Source: Pseudanabaena sp. UWO311 (GTDB lineage Bacteria; Cyanobacteriota; Cyanobacteriia; Pseudanabaenales; Pseudanabaenaceae). Taken from it: DNA of 64,000 nucleotides. Below are positions 43,290 to 51,442 of the stretch, piece by piece (position 1 is the first letter of the stretch; the number at the start of each line of letters is the position of its first letter). The position numbers and the translations under genes were made by a program. Under the pieces are notes generated by a model. It saw nothing but the letters and a program-made list of their open reading frames with translations. It was not told the origin of the DNA and searched no databases. Location: positions 62,001-126,000 of the forward strand of contig NZ_SJEE01000004.1 in assembly GCF_006937785.1 (NCBI RefSeq), written 5' to 3'.

Positions 43290-44291
43290 ATGAGCAGTAA
43301 GCCCAACCGCGTTGTTGTAATCGGAGTTGCAGGAGACTCTGGTTGCGGCAAGTCCACATTTTTACGCAGATTAAATGACTTGTTCGGCGAAGAATTTATG
43401 ACCGTGATTTGTCTAGATGACTATCACTGCCTAGATCGCAAACAACGCAAAGAAACGGGAATTACTGCGCTTGATCCTCGTGCCAACAATTTTGACTTAA
43501 TGTACGAGCAAGTCAAAGCCCTCAAAGAAGGCAAATCGATCATGAAGCCAATCTACAACCATGAAACAGGTTTACTTGATCCGCCCGAATTGGTTGAGCC
43601 TAATAAAGTAATTGTGATCGAGGGCTTGCATCCAATTTATGACGAGCGAGTGCGTGCACTTCTCGATTTCAGTATTTACCTAGACCTCAGTGACGAAGTC
43701 AAAATTGCTTGGAAGATTCAGCGTGATATGGCTGAGCGTGGTCACACCCTTGCTGATGTTATGCAAGCGATCGAATCTCGTAGACCAGACTTTGAGGCTT
43801 ATATTGATCCCCAAAAAGCCCATGCTGATGTTGTCATCCAGATTCTGCCGACTAATCTTATTCCTAATGACACTGAGCGTAAAGTTTTGCGTGTGCGTTT
43901 AGTTCAACGCAGCAGTGTTGAGGGCCTGAAGCCAGCTTATTTATTTGATGAAGGTTCGACAATTTCTTGGATTCCCTGTGGTACAAAGCTAACCTGCTCC
44001 TATCCAGGTATTAAGTTGTTTTCGGGACCAGATAGCTGGCTTGGTCAACCCGCCAGCATCTTGGAAATCGATGGACAATTTGATCGCCTTGATGAAATGG
44101 TCTATATCGAAAGTCATCTCAGCAGCCTAGATACTAAATATTACGGTGAGTTGACTGAGCTATTACGTAAACACCCTGATTATCCAGGTTCTAATAACGG
44201 TACTGGTCTGTTACAAATTATTGTGGGTCTGAAGATGCGTGAAACCTTCGAGCGTCTTACCCAACAAGCCGAACAATTGGTTACAGCCTAA
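43290..44291 (+). CDS. prk: Phosphoribulokinase
   Basis: It makes ribulose-1,5-bisphosphate from ribulose-5-phosphate and ATP in the Calvin-Benson cycle. The P-loop GVAGDSGCGKST (12-23) contains the regulatory cysteine C19, and C41 in ICLDDYHC is its disulfide partner, so the enzyme is of the thioredoxin/CP12-regulated oxygenic type. VIVIEGLHPIYDERVR and the C-terminal CGTKLTCSYPGIK cysteine pair are also typical. Length 333 is normal. It shows the organism is an autotroph. It is monocistronic and followed by a perfect hairpin. Confidence 0.97.
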   Translation: MSSKPNRVVVIGVAGDSGCGKSTFLRRLNDLFGEEFMTVICLDDYHCLDRKQRKETGITALDPRANNFDLMYEQVKALKEGKSIMKPIYNHETGLLDPPELVEPNKVIVIEGLHPIYDERVRALLDFSIYLDLSDEVKIAWKIQRDMAERGHTLADVMQAIESRRPDFEAYIDPQKAHADVVIQILPTNLIPNDTERKVLRVRLVQRSSVEGLKPAYLFDEGSTISWIPCGTKLTCSYPGIKLFSGPDSWLGQPASILEIDGQFDRLDEMVYIESHLSSLDTKYYGELTELLRKHPDYPGSNNGTGLLQIIVGLKMRETFERLTQQAEQLVTA

Positions 44292-44295
44292 CTTA

Positions 44296-44338
44296 CAAAA
44301 AACAAGGAGAGTAGCTTTGCTACTCTCCTTGTTTTTTG
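44296..44338. terminator. 20-bp perfect hairpin between prk and the convergent ATPase gene
   Basis: Arms CAAAAAACAAGGAGAGTAGC and complement close a TTT loop. The right arm is also the last five sense codons (KKQGE) and stop of the minus-strand ATPase gene. Confidence 0.85.
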
Positions 44339-45567
44339 ACAATGAAAGGACTGCTAAACCAGTAGCCCTGACGATCATGATGTGAAAAAAGTAAGAGACG
44401 ACGGCACAGATTGATTGTTTCGGATGTGATTGCATAATCACTAGTCAGACATTTCTGTAAAGCTTGCCGATCGCGATCGCTAATTGTTGATAATCGGGTA
44501 ATGTGATCGTTCTCCAAGACTTGGTTGAGCGTATCAAGACGAATCGGCGGATCTTGCAATTGCAAACAACCTTGCAGTAAGGATAGTAAATATGGTAGAT
44601 GACCATGGCTAGCCAGACATAGTCGATCAAGGATTTCTAGATGATCAAAGCAATCGGTAACTTGCTCTAACCTCAGATCAGAAACAATATTGGGTAACAT
44701 CCTTGCTAAAACAACTTGGCGCAGTAGATTTAAACTTTCAGGCTTAACAACATCATGGCGATCGTATAGCTGCAAATTAGGCAATTCAATTGGTGCAGTA
44801 CCCTTTAGTTGAAACTGCTCAATGAGATGAGCTCTTGCTAGCAGTGGCAAAGTATAGATTGCGTGGCATTGAAATTGACGGAAATATTTATTACCTTTAC
44901 CAAAAATCAAATCAGACTGCTCAATGGATAGTCGATCAAGATTGTCCACCAAGATTACTAGTCCCTTTTTTCCTGTTTGCTTAACACGTTCACTAGCGAC
45001 TCCCGTTACTTTTTCGAGCGTCGCAATTAGTGAGTTGGTAAGACGTGTTTCTAGGTGTCGGTGCAACTGGCGGCGATTTTGTTCGTTATCTTGTAAGGTT
45101 CGCAAAATTCTTTGTAAGCGTTGCACAGAGGTTGAAATGTTAACAGATGGAATTATCCTCATCCATTTTTCGATTTCCGCGATCGTATTTGGCAAATAGG
45201 TTAGGGAGATTGAATCTCCTTTGCTCTCTAGTTGTTGCAAAATTAGCTTCAGAATCACTAGCCAAAGCTCTGTTAAGCCAAGATCATGGATTTGCAAATA
45301 CTGGTCAACCGCACAATAAATTACCGCAAAGCCCTGTTGCTCCAGCTCAAATTTTAATCTGAGGAGTTCCGTTGACTTACCACTACCAATCTGTCCTGAA
45401 AGTATTTGATAGGTAGGTTTATTAGAGGATAGAGCGATCACTCTCCGCATTCGCTTCACAACATTTTCGCCCCTAGCCGCAGTCAAATCTATGTAGTAAT
45501 TTGCTTCTTTTTGCAAACAGATAGAAAAGCTAGGATTACAAGCCCGAAGGAATTCTAGATTTGACAT
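44320..45567 (-). CDS. P-loop AAA-type ATPase, operon partner of a DciA-like protein
   Basis: A 415-residue cytosolic ATPase. Walker A is SGQIGSGKSTE near residues 57-67, Walker B is KGLVILVDNLDRL near 205-217, and a winged-helix-like C-terminal half follows. It resembles ORC/Cdc6- and KAP-type P-loop proteins, but I cannot name the family. It starts three bases after the DUF721 gene, so the two are co-transcribed. DUF721/DciA proteins load the replicative helicase in bacteria without DnaC, so a role at replication forks is possible but inferred. Its C-terminal KKQGE lies in a terminator arm. Confidence 0.75.
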   Translation of the reverse strand: MSNLEFLRACNPSFSICLQKEANYYIDLTAARGENVVKRMRRVIALSSNKPTYQILSGQIGSGKSTELLRLKFELEQQGFAVIYCAVDQYLQIHDLGLTELWLVILKLILQQLESKGDSISLTYLPNTIAEIEKWMRIIPSVNISTSVQRLQRILRTLQDNEQNRRQLHRHLETRLTNSLIATLEKVTGVASERVKQTGKKGLVILVDNLDRLSIEQSDLIFGKGNKYFRQFQCHAIYTLPLLARAHLIEQFQLKGTAPIELPNLQLYDRHDVVKPESLNLLRQVVLARMLPNIVSDLRLEQVTDCFDHLEILDRLCLASHGHLPYLLSLLQGCLQLQDPPIRLDTLNQVLENDHITRLSTISDRDRQALQKCLTSDYAITSETINLCRRLLLFSHHDRQGYWFSSPFIVKKQGE

Positions 45568-45570
45568 GAT

Positions 45571-46173
45571 TTAATTAAATAAATATTTGATCGCGCAAAC
45601 TCGGCACATTTGCCAGCGAGATATTTCACCAGTGAGGGCAGGGCGATCGCATCGAGGACATTGAGGCATTTGATGGGTTCTCAACTTCATGACATTTTGC
45701 CAACGTTGGAATGCTTCATTAGCGGTTTCAGGGGCTTTAGGAGCTTCTAATTTAATTTTAAGATTGGGTTTCAGTTTACGGTTAGTTAATTCATTCGCGA
45801 TCGCTGGAGGTAAATAACTAGGGTGATCTTCGGCGACAACCTTTTGTTCTTTTAGGGTTTGTTGTTGGGTTGCCCATTTTGCCGTCGAGAAATGAATATC
45901 AGCGATCGCAAAAGTTCCAGCACCACCAAACAGCGCATTAACTTTTGCTAAAATCCTGACGCGCTCAAAGGTCAGAGCCTGCGACCAAACTGAATTCGAT
46001 ACAGCGACCTGTAGAGCTTTTTGATATACCCCAATTGGGCAAGTTTGTTTTGCAACTGATTCACCGACAATCTCCGCCCATTTTTCGACAATCAGTAAAT
46101 ATTGACAACGCTGCTGCCAACTAGTACGCGACTGAATGCCGTTCAAAATATTTGGTAATCCTGTTAGGGACAT
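45571..46173 (-). CDS. DUF721 (DciA-like) protein with C-terminal zinc ribbon
   Basis: A 200-residue protein. The N-terminal DUF721 KH-like domain has the typical YLLIVEKWAEIVGESVAKQTCP and KALQVAVSNSVWSQALTFERVRIL. A basic linker follows, then a C-terminal zinc finger with C-x2-C and C-x2-C (CPRCDRPALTGEISRWQMCRVC-like). DUF721 proteins include DciA, the ancestral helicase loader; the zinc ribbon is an addition seen in cyanobacteria. It is the first gene of the operon with the ATPase. Confidence 0.85.
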   Translation of the reverse strand: MSLTGLPNILNGIQSRTSWQQRCQYLLIVEKWAEIVGESVAKQTCPIGVYQKALQVAVSNSVWSQALTFERVRILAKVNALFGGAGTFAIADIHFSTAKWATQQQTLKEQKVVAEDHPSYLPPAIANELTNRKLKPNLKIKLEAPKAPETANEAFQRWQNVMKLRTHQMPQCPRCDRPALTGEISRWQMCRVCAIKYLFN

Positions 46174-46427
46174 TATCGTAAACTAAACATAACTTTGTTT
46201 AAGATTAGCATTTTTATAGCTGTCGCCATTTAAATTACAGCAATTTGTGCGCTACTCATTTTTATCATGTAGCTTGGAAAGGAGAAAACTAAAAATCTTG
46301 TTCTCTCCCCTTGGATAAGGGAGGCTTAGGATGGGGTCAATTTCCAACGAGAAACCACTTTATTTTCTAAAAACAGCGATAATATTTACAGTTGATTTTT
46401 ACAGTTGATTTTGAGTGAGAATTTTCT

Positions 46428-47021
46428 ATGTTTGGAAGTTTGTTTCAATCCCGATCGCCAAATCAAGACCGTATTCCTAAAGGGCAGAGGCTGACCAATG
46501 GCTTCCCCATCATGACCTATGGAGATACGCCCCAAATTCAGCGTCAAGACTGGCAATTTCACGTATGGGGATTAGCAACAGAGAAAACATTCTCATGGGA
46601 TGACTTCATGTCAATGCCGCAAACAGAATATACAATTGACTTTCATTGCGTAACCACATGGTCAAAGCTCGATGTGAAATGGAAGGGTGTCAAAGTTACG
46701 GATTTCTTGAAATATATTGAAGTCGATCCTCAAGCTGTACATTTAATGGAACATTGCTATGGCGGCTATACGACAAATATTGCAATGGAAGATTTTGTGA
46801 GGGAAGAGAATTTTTTTGCCCATACGCTTTTTGATGAGCCGTTGCCTATTGATAATGGTGGCCCCATGCGACTAGTAGTTCCCCATCTTTATGCTTGGAA
46901 AAGTGCTAAATGGATAAATGGGCTTGAGTTTCTCGATAAAATGCAACTCGGTTTCTGGGAGCGTAATGGTTACCACCATCGCGGCGAACCCTTTGCAGAA
47001 GAAAGATATAGTTCGCTTTAA
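46428..47021 (+). CDS. Molybdopterin-dependent sulfite-oxidase-like oxidoreductase
   Basis: A 197-residue protein of the sulfite oxidase/YedY superfamily. The molybdenum-ligating cysteine is in YTIDFHCVTTWSKLDVKWKGV, and the cofactor pocket continues in EHCYGGYTTNIAMEDF and GGPMRLVVPHLYAWKSAKW. It has no signal peptide and no heme or dimerisation domain, so it is the short cytosolic version with unknown substrate. Upstream at 46280-46340 is a sequence resembling the common cyanobacterial CTCCCCTTGG repeat. It is monocistronic. Confidence 0.9.
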   Translation: MFGSLFQSRSPNQDRIPKGQRLTNGFPIMTYGDTPQIQRQDWQFHVWGLATEKTFSWDDFMSMPQTEYTIDFHCVTTWSKLDVKWKGVKVTDFLKYIEVDPQAVHLMEHCYGGYTTNIAMEDFVREENFFAHTLFDEPLPIDNGGPMRLVVPHLYAWKSAKWINGLEFLDKMQLGFWERNGYHHRGEPFAEERYSSL

Positions 47022-47047
47022 GTCATACAGCGCTTTATACTCACAAA

Positions 47048-47108
47048 CGAACCTATAAATCTCCTAAAAGTATTGCAAAGCAACACTTTTAGGAGATTTA
47101 TAGGTTCG
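47048..47108. terminator. 29-bp hairpin with one mismatch
   Basis: CGAACCTATAAATCTCC and the inner AAAAGTATTGC pair with their complements around AAA, with one A/C mismatch. It belongs to the TTGCAAAGCAA palindrome family. It follows the molybdoenzyme gene. Confidence 0.75.
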
Positions 47109-47249
47109 CAACATCAGTGACTAGTGATCGCGATCGCATCTTTTAATCCAAACAATCACAAAACCTCAAAGGATCTCATCACGTCATATCTTGAGAAAAA
47201 ACCTGATACTAATTGCATCAAGAGTTACAAGGAAGTGAGGAGCAAAGCA

Positions 47250-47342
47250 ATGTCAGTATTTCATTTTGGTAGATTTATTCTTAAGTTCTACTTTGGTTCG
47301 ATCGCTGTTTTAGTTTTGGCAAATGCGCTCTCTACACTTTAG
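47250..47342 (+). CDS. Possible 30-residue single-span membrane protein
   Basis: ATG at 47250 is preceded at six bases by GTGAGGAG, one of the strongest ribosome-binding sites in the window. The product starts MSVFHFGRFILKFYFG and continues with a hydrophobic span SIAVLVLANALSTL, with basic residues before it. Size and form match the tiny subunits of photosynthetic complexes, but I do not recognise PsaM, PetG, PetL, PetN, PsbX or Ycf12. A longer in-frame start would add a poorly coding stretch. It is flanked by large hairpins, so it could be a separate transcription unit. Confidence 0.45.
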   Translation: MSVFHFGRFILKFYFGSIAVLVLANALSTL

Positions 47343-47403
47343 CTCCCTCATAACTTTGACTATCATTGATCTCCTAGTTTTTTCATTTACAGCACTTTGT
47401 GCT

Positions 47404-47476
47404 CCAAACAAAACCCAAGAAAATCTTGAAAGTGTTGCGAAGCAACACTTTCAAGATTTTCTTGGGTTTTGTTTGG
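47404..47476. terminator. 35-bp perfect hairpin, largest in the window
   Basis: Two perfect 35-base arms, outer CCAAACAAAACCCAAG and inner GAAAGTGTTGC, close a GAA loop. It lies between the possible small gene and the convergent aldolase/SDR gene. It carries the same GTGTTGC-RAA-GCAACAC core as 47048 and 30805. Confidence 0.8.
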
Positions 47477-47557
47477 TAATTGCTATAGTTTTTTTGTGAC
47501 CGAGATCGCGGCTTTAGTCATAATGAGAGAAAGACTCGCATTGCGAGTCTTTCTTGG

Positions 47558-49531
47558 TTAAATCACGCGATCGTTACCGCCATCAATGGGAACTTGAGCC
47601 GCAGTCGTACAGGCAAACAGCGCACCACACATCTCAGCGGCAAGTTCAGCAACATGGCGACTGGTGACTTCTACTTTGAGGAGATTATTAGTCTTATATT
47701 CCTCAACCGTTAATCCATAGTGCTGAGCGCGAGATGTCAATACATCCTCTGTCCAGATGCCCGTATCAAAGACTGCATTGGGATGTAAAGTGTTGATGCG
47801 AATGCGATCGCTACTCCATTCCAGTGCTGCGACACGCATCAGTTGGGTTAACGCTGCCTTTGAAGCAGAATATGCTGCTGCTGCTGGGCCAGGGGCAGGA
47901 ACATTCTTAGACCCGATCGCCACGACGCGACCACCGTTAGGTGCAAGTTTCAGCAATGGATAGCACTCGCGCATCAAAATTAAATTTGCATCGAGATTGA
48001 TATGCATCACCTTTTGCCATGTAGCAGTATCAAGATTTTCAATGCGACAGCCCGATGGGAAAATTCCTGCATTGAGAATGAGAATATCTAGCCCTCCAAA
48101 AGACTTTACGGCTTGATCAAGCGCATGAGCGATCGCAGATTCATCACTAACATCGCAAGTAATACCGACAAAATCTGGGCGATCGTAAAGCTTCTCAATA
48201 ACAGGATTGATATCTAAGCCCACGACAGCTGCGCCGCGTTTTAGTAACGAATCTACGCAAGCTTTGCCAATACCTGAAGCCGCACCAGTAACCAAGGCAA
48301 TTTCCCCAGTAAAAGCGGGAGATGAACCACCTTTTTTGAGTTTAGCTTGTTCTAATTCCCAATATTCCACTGCAAAGATATCGCTGGCAGGTAATGCTTG
48401 ATAGCCACCCAAAAGCTGCGATCGCTGAATAATTTCTATTGTGTGTTCGTAGATATCCGCGACGATTGCGGCATCTTTGGCGGATTTGCCAACTGTGACT
48501 AGTCCTAATTGGCGATCGATAATTACACGGGGGGCAGTATCAAGGATTGTCACAGACTGGGTTGACTTAGAAGATTCTTCCGCAAAATAGGTGCGATAGG
48601 ATTCAGCATAAGCCTTTGTATCTCTCCCAACTAGGGGCAAGCGCTTAGTACGAATGACGTGATCGGGAGTCGCACAGCCCTGTTGCGAAATGATGTTTAC
48701 ATCTTTCCTTTGCGCAAAGGCTAAACTTTTTTCGTCGGCATGGGAACTTAAGACTACAGGAAACTTGGCAACTTGAGAAACTTCAGAGCGGAGTTTGGCG
48801 ATCTCTAATCTTGCCTCGCTTTCCCTAATTAGAGAAGCTGGTGGTGAGATTTCCCAAGCATGATGTTCTTGAAGATAAACTTCAGCACGATCAACCAAAG
48901 CAATCATTCGCTCGTAGGATTCATGAGCCGTTTCGCCAAAGGAGAAAATACCATGATTCATTAACACCATGCCGATGGTGCGATCGCTCTTCTCGGCGGC
49001 AAACTTCTCAGCGCAGACTCTTGCTAGGTCAAATCCTGGCATCACGTAGGGAATAATCACCACATCATCGCCATAGATTTCTTGAATGCGTTCCCATCCA
49101 TTCGCCGTATTCGTCACCGAAATGACCGCGTCAGCATGGGTATGATCAACAAATTTATAGGGCAAACTGGCATGGAGAATCGTCTCTACCGATGGTGCAG
49201 GTGCACTTGCCTTAGTCATCTGTGTTTTCAGTTCATTCACCATTTGTGAATCGGAGAGAACTTGCAACTTGGCTAATTTCAACAAATGCGCCATGCGGAC
49301 AGGGGCAAAACCTGCCTCTGCGATCGTTTCTAAATCCCAGCCACTTCCTTTTACATAGAGAATCTCTTCTTCTTCACCCACAAGATTCTGCACACGGATT
49401 TTGACGGAAGTATTACCACCACCATGCAGCACCAACGATGGATCTCGTCCCAATAGCTTTGATGTATATACTCTTAACCCCAAGTCACCTTTATATTCCG
49501 CAGCCTCGCGATCGCTCCACAAGCTTTTCAT
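47558..49531 (-). CDS. Bifunctional class II aldolase / short-chain dehydrogenase
   Basis: A 657-residue fusion. The N-terminal class II aldolase (about 1-390) has GGGNTSVKI, the metal-binding His pair in VDHTHADAVISV and a later LMNHGIFSFG. The C-terminal SDR (about 410-657) has VTGAASGIGKA (NAD site) and VVAIGSKN with YSASK (catalytic Ser, Tyr, Lys). This architecture matches RhaD/RhaE-like bifunctional rhamnulose-1-phosphate aldolase/lactaldehyde dehydrogenase. I use the ATG at 49531 because AGAGG precedes it; the longer frame starts within the terminator hairpin of ridA. No other rhamnose genes are nearby. Confidence 0.88.
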   Translation of the reverse strand: MKSLWSDREAAEYKGDLGLRVYTSKLLGRDPSLVLHGGGNTSVKIRVQNLVGEEEEILYVKGSGWDLETIAEAGFAPVRMAHLLKLAKLQVLSDSQMVNELKTQMTKASAPAPSVETILHASLPYKFVDHTHADAVISVTNTANGWERIQEIYGDDVVIIPYVMPGFDLARVCAEKFAAEKSDRTIGMVLMNHGIFSFGETAHESYERMIALVDRAEVYLQEHHAWEISPPASLIRESEARLEIAKLRSEVSQVAKFPVVLSSHADEKSLAFAQRKDVNIISQQGCATPDHVIRTKRLPLVGRDTKAYAESYRTYFAEESSKSTQSVTILDTAPRVIIDRQLGLVTVGKSAKDAAIVADIYEHTIEIIQRSQLLGGYQALPASDIFAVEYWELEQAKLKKGGSSPAFTGEIALVTGAASGIGKACVDSLLKRGAAVVGLDINPVIEKLYDRPDFVGITCDVSDESAIAHALDQAVKSFGGLDILILNAGIFPSGCRIENLDTATWQKVMHINLDANLILMRECYPLLKLAPNGGRVVAIGSKNVPAPGPAAAAYSASKAALTQLMRVAALEWSSDRIRINTLHPNAVFDTGIWTEDVLTSRAQHYGLTVEEYKTNNLLKVEVTSRHVAELAAEMCGALFACTTAAQVPIDGGNDRVI

Positions 49532-49563
49532 TGTTACCTCTTTATATAACTCTCTAAAATTCA

Positions 49564-49588
49564 AAAAAGCCTCGCTAGGCAAGGCTTT
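49564..49588 (-). terminator. Short hairpin after ridA
   Basis: AAAAGCCT pairs with AGGCTTTT around CGCTAGGCA, with a T/A-rich flank on the minus strand. It separates ridA from the aldolase/SDR gene. Confidence 0.6.
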
Positions 49589-49615
49589 TGCTGAAGAAAA
49601 ATAGTATTATTTTCT

Positions 49616-50008
49616 CTAGATTGCGACGATACACTCGATTTCTACGCGCACATCAAGGGGCAATTTGGCGACTTGAATTGAAGAACGTGCAGGATAGGGA
49701 GCAGTGAAATATTTGCCATAGATGGCGTTCATGGCAGCGAAGTCTGCCATGTCTACTAGGAAGACGGTGGTTTTGACGACATTGGCAAAATCTGCACCTG
49801 CTTCAGCGAGAACAGCTTGAATGTTTTTGAGAACCTGCTCGGTTTGATCTTCAATTGTCGTAGCAACGACTTTGCCAACAGCAGGATCGATCGCAATTTG
49901 TCCCGCCATGAACACTAACTTGCTGGTGGCAGGAACTGCGATCGCTTGATTATAGGGGCCAACAGGAGCAGGCGCTTTATCGGTTAGGATTACTTCTTTC
50001 TGAGTCAT
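49616..50008 (-). CDS. ridA: RidA-family enamine/imine deaminase
   Basis: A 130-residue Rid protein that hydrolyses reactive 2-aminoacrylate-type enamines formed by PLP enzymes. It has VGPYNQAIAV at the start, VFMAGQIAIDP, the catalytic arginine in YPARSSIQVAKLPLDVRVEIECIVAI and the typical glutamate near the end. Length is normal and it would be a cytosolic trimer. It precedes the aldolase/SDR gene on the same strand, separated by a hairpin. Confidence 0.95.
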   Translation of the reverse strand: MTQKEVILTDKAPAPVGPYNQAIAVPATSKLVFMAGQIAIDPAVGKVVATTIEDQTEQVLKNIQAVLAEAGADFANVVKTTVFLVDMADFAAMNAIYGKYFTAPYPARSSIQVAKLPLDVRVEIECIVAI

Positions 50009-50067
50009 TGTTTATCTTTAAAAAAATCGCGAATTAATATTTTGGGGCAGCTTTAGCTGCCCAAAAA

Positions 50068-51360
50068 CTATGGTTTTTGCTCTTTGAGCATTTTGGCATA
50101 TTCTTGATCCGCCAAATCTTGCTCGGTGGTGTAGGCAAGATTATCTTGATCGATCGCCTCTTGTTTCATCGCAAAAGTCTTCGCAAAATCTAGCTTTTCA
50201 CGTAGAGCAGACGATGGTTTTTGCAATTGCTCAACACGGGCTGCCCGTTTTTGGTTGCGATCGCCGATACCCTTATTCAGATATTGCAAGACAAAATATC
50301 GCACCACAGGCGTGGATAGGAATAGCACGGCATAGCCTAGTAGGAAGCCATAAGCTGCTTTGATAAAACCCAAAAATCCAACAAGGGACTTAGCGAGACG
50401 CGGATCGCCTAGCAAACTACCCAGATACAGCGAGGCAACTAGATAAAAAACACCTAAGCCGATCGCTAAAGCAATTTTGCCTTGAGAGGCTTGGCTGAAT
50501 TTCCAAAGTTTTTCTTGCAAATAGGAACTGCTAGTTTTAGATTTGCGCTCTGAGGCTACCTTTTGCAATTCAGGAAATTTATAGGCAAGGGTTCCCGCAT
50601 CACTGACTTCGGGAAAACCATTAAATTTTGACAGCACAGGGATCACAAAATATTCATCACCCTCTAGACGGCTAGTTTCATCGAGGTAGGGTGCTATTTG
50701 CTCAGCAATGACTACACCATTGTTACTGCGGATCATTGAAGCAATATCGCGCCAACGACGTTCATCAAGATCGGCGTTGGGGTTGCCATCACCAAACAAA
50801 AATGAAAATACGCTCTCCAAAAAGCCCATTTCATCGGGATCCCGTTTACGAACTTGTTCTGGCTCATAGTAGTAAGGATCAAACATAATGAATGGGTTAC
50901 CGAAGGGGCTGCCCCAACCACCGAGCCAGATAAATCCACCGCCACCGCCACGATTATCGCTACGGCGATCATCGCGATCGTTGTCGCTGCGTCCCTGACT
51001 TTGGATTGCGATCGTCGCGGCGATAATACCCAGCACTACGATCAAAATCGAAACAATCAGCAAAATACCAAAGGAAATACGGATCGCGTAAAATACCCAT
51101 TTCCATGCGCCCTTTAGCCATTCCTTGACCTGTAGCCAAAATGAACGACTGACAAGGACTTGACGAAAATTGGGCGCAAATTTATAGGCAATCTCACCCG
51201 ACTCGGCAACTTGGATATTGCCCCCAGTCTCCGAGGCAAGCGCCAGTACTTCACGCTGTGCTACATTCAAACTAAGTCCAGATTGTGCCGCCACATCACC
51301 TATCGTGACCCGATAGTTGAGCTTTTCGACGGCTTCCATCACTGCTGTACGCGGAGCCAT
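50068..51360 (-). CDS. Conserved cyanobacterial/plastid membrane protein (At5g03900-like)
   Basis: A 430-residue protein. The first 65 residues form a winged-helix-like module (RVTIGDVAAQSGLSLNVAQREVLALASE...VAESGEIAYKF), followed by a membrane span near 80-110. A Gly/Asp/Arg-rich linker comes next, then a second winged-helix-like segment near 205-265 ending TLAYKF, and two more spans near 285-350. I recall plant chloroplast homologues of this type (At5g03900) described as linked to iron-sulfur cluster biogenesis, which I cannot verify here. The repeated AYKF ends suggest two related modules. Divergent from DUF1997. Confidence 0.65.
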   Translation of the reverse strand: MAPRTAVMEAVEKLNYRVTIGDVAAQSGLSLNVAQREVLALASETGGNIQVAESGEIAYKFAPNFRQVLVSRSFWLQVKEWLKGAWKWVFYAIRISFGILLIVSILIVVLGIIAATIAIQSQGRSDNDRDDRRSDNRGGGGGFIWLGGWGSPFGNPFIMFDPYYYEPEQVRKRDPDEMGFLESVFSFLFGDGNPNADLDERRWRDIASMIRSNNGVVIAEQIAPYLDETSRLEGDEYFVIPVLSKFNGFPEVSDAGTLAYKFPELQKVASERKSKTSSSYLQEKLWKFSQASQGKIALAIGLGVFYLVASLYLGSLLGDPRLAKSLVGFLGFIKAAYGFLLGYAVLFLSTPVVRYFVLQYLNKGIGDRNQKRAARVEQLQKPSSALREKLDFAKTFAMKQEAIDQDNLAYTTEQDLADQEYAKMLKEQKP

Positions 51361-51442
51361 ATGCTTTCCCTAATCGAACTTCTAAGACTATTATGATGGA
51401 AATAGTTAACAACTAGCGCATAAGCAGCTTAGGATATCCGTC

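Noticed and set aside
46270-46345. Possible RNA gene in the CTCCCCTTGG-containing stretch
   Set aside because: It resembles a common dispersed cyanobacterial repeat, and no promoter or terminator is visible.
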